A stretch of DNA of 14,696 nt from the NCBI GenBank assembly GCA_023416175.1, contig JAEZIE010000180.1, positions 1-14,696 on the forward strand. The letters run 5' to 3'. Shown here piece after piece: positions 13,756-14,696 of this stretch (the first letter of the stretch is position 1; every line of letters begins with the position of its first letter). The position numbers and the translations under genes were made by a program. This stretch comes from Bacillota bacterium (GTDB taxonomy: Bacteria; Bacillota; Clostridia; Christensenellales; CAG-138). The notes under the pieces were generated by a model that had not been told where the DNA came from, did not search any database, and saw nothing but the letters and a program-made list of their open reading frames with translations.

Positions 13756-14696
13756 ATGAAAAAGTTGGTTTGCTGGTGCAGCTGTATCTTTTTGCTGTTT
13801 GCCATGGCGTTTCCTACCCTTGCGGTGGAACCGCTATCGGTCAACGCAGAAGGGTATTTTGCGGGGCAAAATATGCTGCGCTTATATTGCAATACGAATT
13901 TGGATGCAGTTCCCTCCGCCTCCGAGATTACCCTGCAGGTTGGAAACCAGGCGCTGCCAATCACCAATATAGAGACATTTGAGCAAACCGGCGAAGGTGC
14001 GACATATCTGTTTCTGATTGATATCTCCGGCTCTATCGGGACTAAAAAGCTCGATGCCATCAAAATGACGCTGCTCTCTATCATCAATGGCTTGGGCGAT
14101 AAGGACAACGCGGGCGTGCTGCTTGTGGGCGACGAGGTGGAAATACAGCCGCTCACGGCGGATAAGACGGCGCTCTTCAAACAGATTGAAAGCATTGAAA
14201 GCGGTACTAAGACCACCAACCTGTACTTGGGTATCACGAAAGGGCTGGACCTCCTCACTACGGACACTAAAAGCAACCAGAAGAAGTGCCTTGTCGTGCT
14301 TTCGGACGGCGAAGATTATGCTGTAAAAGGCATCACGCGCGAAGAGGTGGAGAAAAAAATCTCCCTGGTCCGCATCCCTGTCTATACGGTTGCCATGCTG
14401 GGGGAGAACCCGAAGGAAAGCTATGTGGAAAGCGCGAAGATACTGGGCAGCTTTGCACGGCTTTCGCCCGGAGGAAGGGACCTGATGCACAATTTAAAGG
14501 AGGAAACCTCTGAAACGACGGCACAGGACATCCTAACATCCGTTTTAAATAGCCTTGTATTGACCGCCGGGCTCAATGGCCTTGTATTTGCAGGGAACGA
14601 GCAGTATATGAAGCTAGAATTGAATGCGGGAGATGCAGGCAAAGCTACTGATGGCTATAACATTGCAACAGGCGCGCTCGCCGCCGCGCAGGTTAC
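13756..14696 (+). CDS. Exported von Willebrand factor A (VWA) domain protein, 3' end outside window
   Basis: ATG 13756 opens a frame that runs without a stop to the window end (313 complete codons). A signal peptide (MKK, hydrophobic core to about residue 22, cleavage near TLA-VE) is followed by a beta-rich stretch (about 24-82) and a VWA domain (about 83-265). The MIDAS metal site is intact: DISGS at 89-93, Thr154 in the TTNLYLG segment and Asp184 in SDGED. Such domains bind protein partners through a divalent metal. After the VWA domain another beta-rich domain begins (LVFAGNEQYMKLELNAG). Three cysteines (C6, C8, C10) lie in the signal peptide but not in a lipobox. VWA, PP2C and kinase genes occur together in other bacteria (TerY-P triads), but there the VWA protein is cytoplasmic, so this is a different arrangement. 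A downstream membrane helix and cytoplasmic domain would fit the pattern of the protease gene but cannot be seen. Confidence 0.88.
   Translation, partial: MKKLVCWCSCIFLLFAMAFPTLAVEPLSVNAEGYFAGQNMLRLYCNTNLDAVPSASEITLQVGNQALPITNIETFEQTGEGATYLFLIDISGSIGTKKLDAIKMTLLSIINGLGDKDNAGVLLVGDEVEIQPLTADKTALFKQIESIESGTKTTNLYLGITKGLDLLTTDTKSNQKKCLVVLSDGEDYAVKGITREEVEKKISLVRIPVYTVAMLGENPKESYVESAKILGSFARLSPGGRDLMHNLKEETSETTAQDILTSVLNSLVLTAGLNGLVFAGNEQYMKLELNAGDAGKATDGYNIATGALAAAQV

Noticed and set aside
1..14696. Mobile element, CRISPR array, tRNA/rRNA, attachment site or replication origin
   Set aside because: No transposase or integrase motifs, no spaced short repeats other than the coding 18-bp array, no terminal inverted repeats and no RNA-gene sequence were recognised on either strand.

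Overview
The window is about 14.7 kb of densely coding DNA with every gene on the + strand. The organism is probably a Gram-positive anaerobe of the Clostridia (Bacillota). Supporting signs are strong AGGAGG-type ribosome binding sites, a mid-range GC content, Hanks-type kinases with an N-terminal zinc ribbon, and the families DUF5050, RDD and FHA-with-zinc-knuckle. The genus cannot be read from the sequence.

Almost every gene belongs to Ser/Thr phospho-signalling. Left part (1-6415): the tail of a DUF5050 beta-propeller protein, then two large membrane kinases. These two share a closely related cytoplasmic zinc ribbon and kinase domain but carry different extracellular sensors: a seven-unit RCC1-like propeller in the first, two tandem DUF5050 units plus an Ig-like end domain in the second. 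Middle (6510-7931): a paralogue with the same layout in which the P-loop, VAIK Lys, HRD and DFG motifs are all destroyed, so a pseudokinase, joined to about four membrane helices. Right part (8015-13653): a tightly packed run of a zinc-knuckle/FHA protein, a membrane-anchored PP2C phosphatase, an exported trypsin-like protease linked across the membrane to a cytoplasmic FHA domain, a kinase-RDD-FHA fusion, and a soluble PP2C phosphatase. At the right edge (13756-14696) is the 5' part of an exported von Willebrand factor A protein with an intact MIDAS motif.

Taken together the window holds writers (three kinases), erasers (two PP2C), readers (three FHA domains), a probable pseudokinase scaffold or regulator, and extracellular effectors or sensors (propellers, protease, VWA). 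A reasonable inference is one envelope-sensing phospho-threonine network. In it, extracellular propellers set kinase activity, and phospho-Thr/FHA contacts recruit or control the protease and the RDD membrane protein. No secretion-system ATPase, WXG100 protein, tellurite-resistance (Ter) protein, transposase, CRISPR array, tRNA or rRNA was seen. Gaps between genes are short. The largest (2688-2896, 209 bp) holds a perfect 17-bp palindrome over a candidate promoter.
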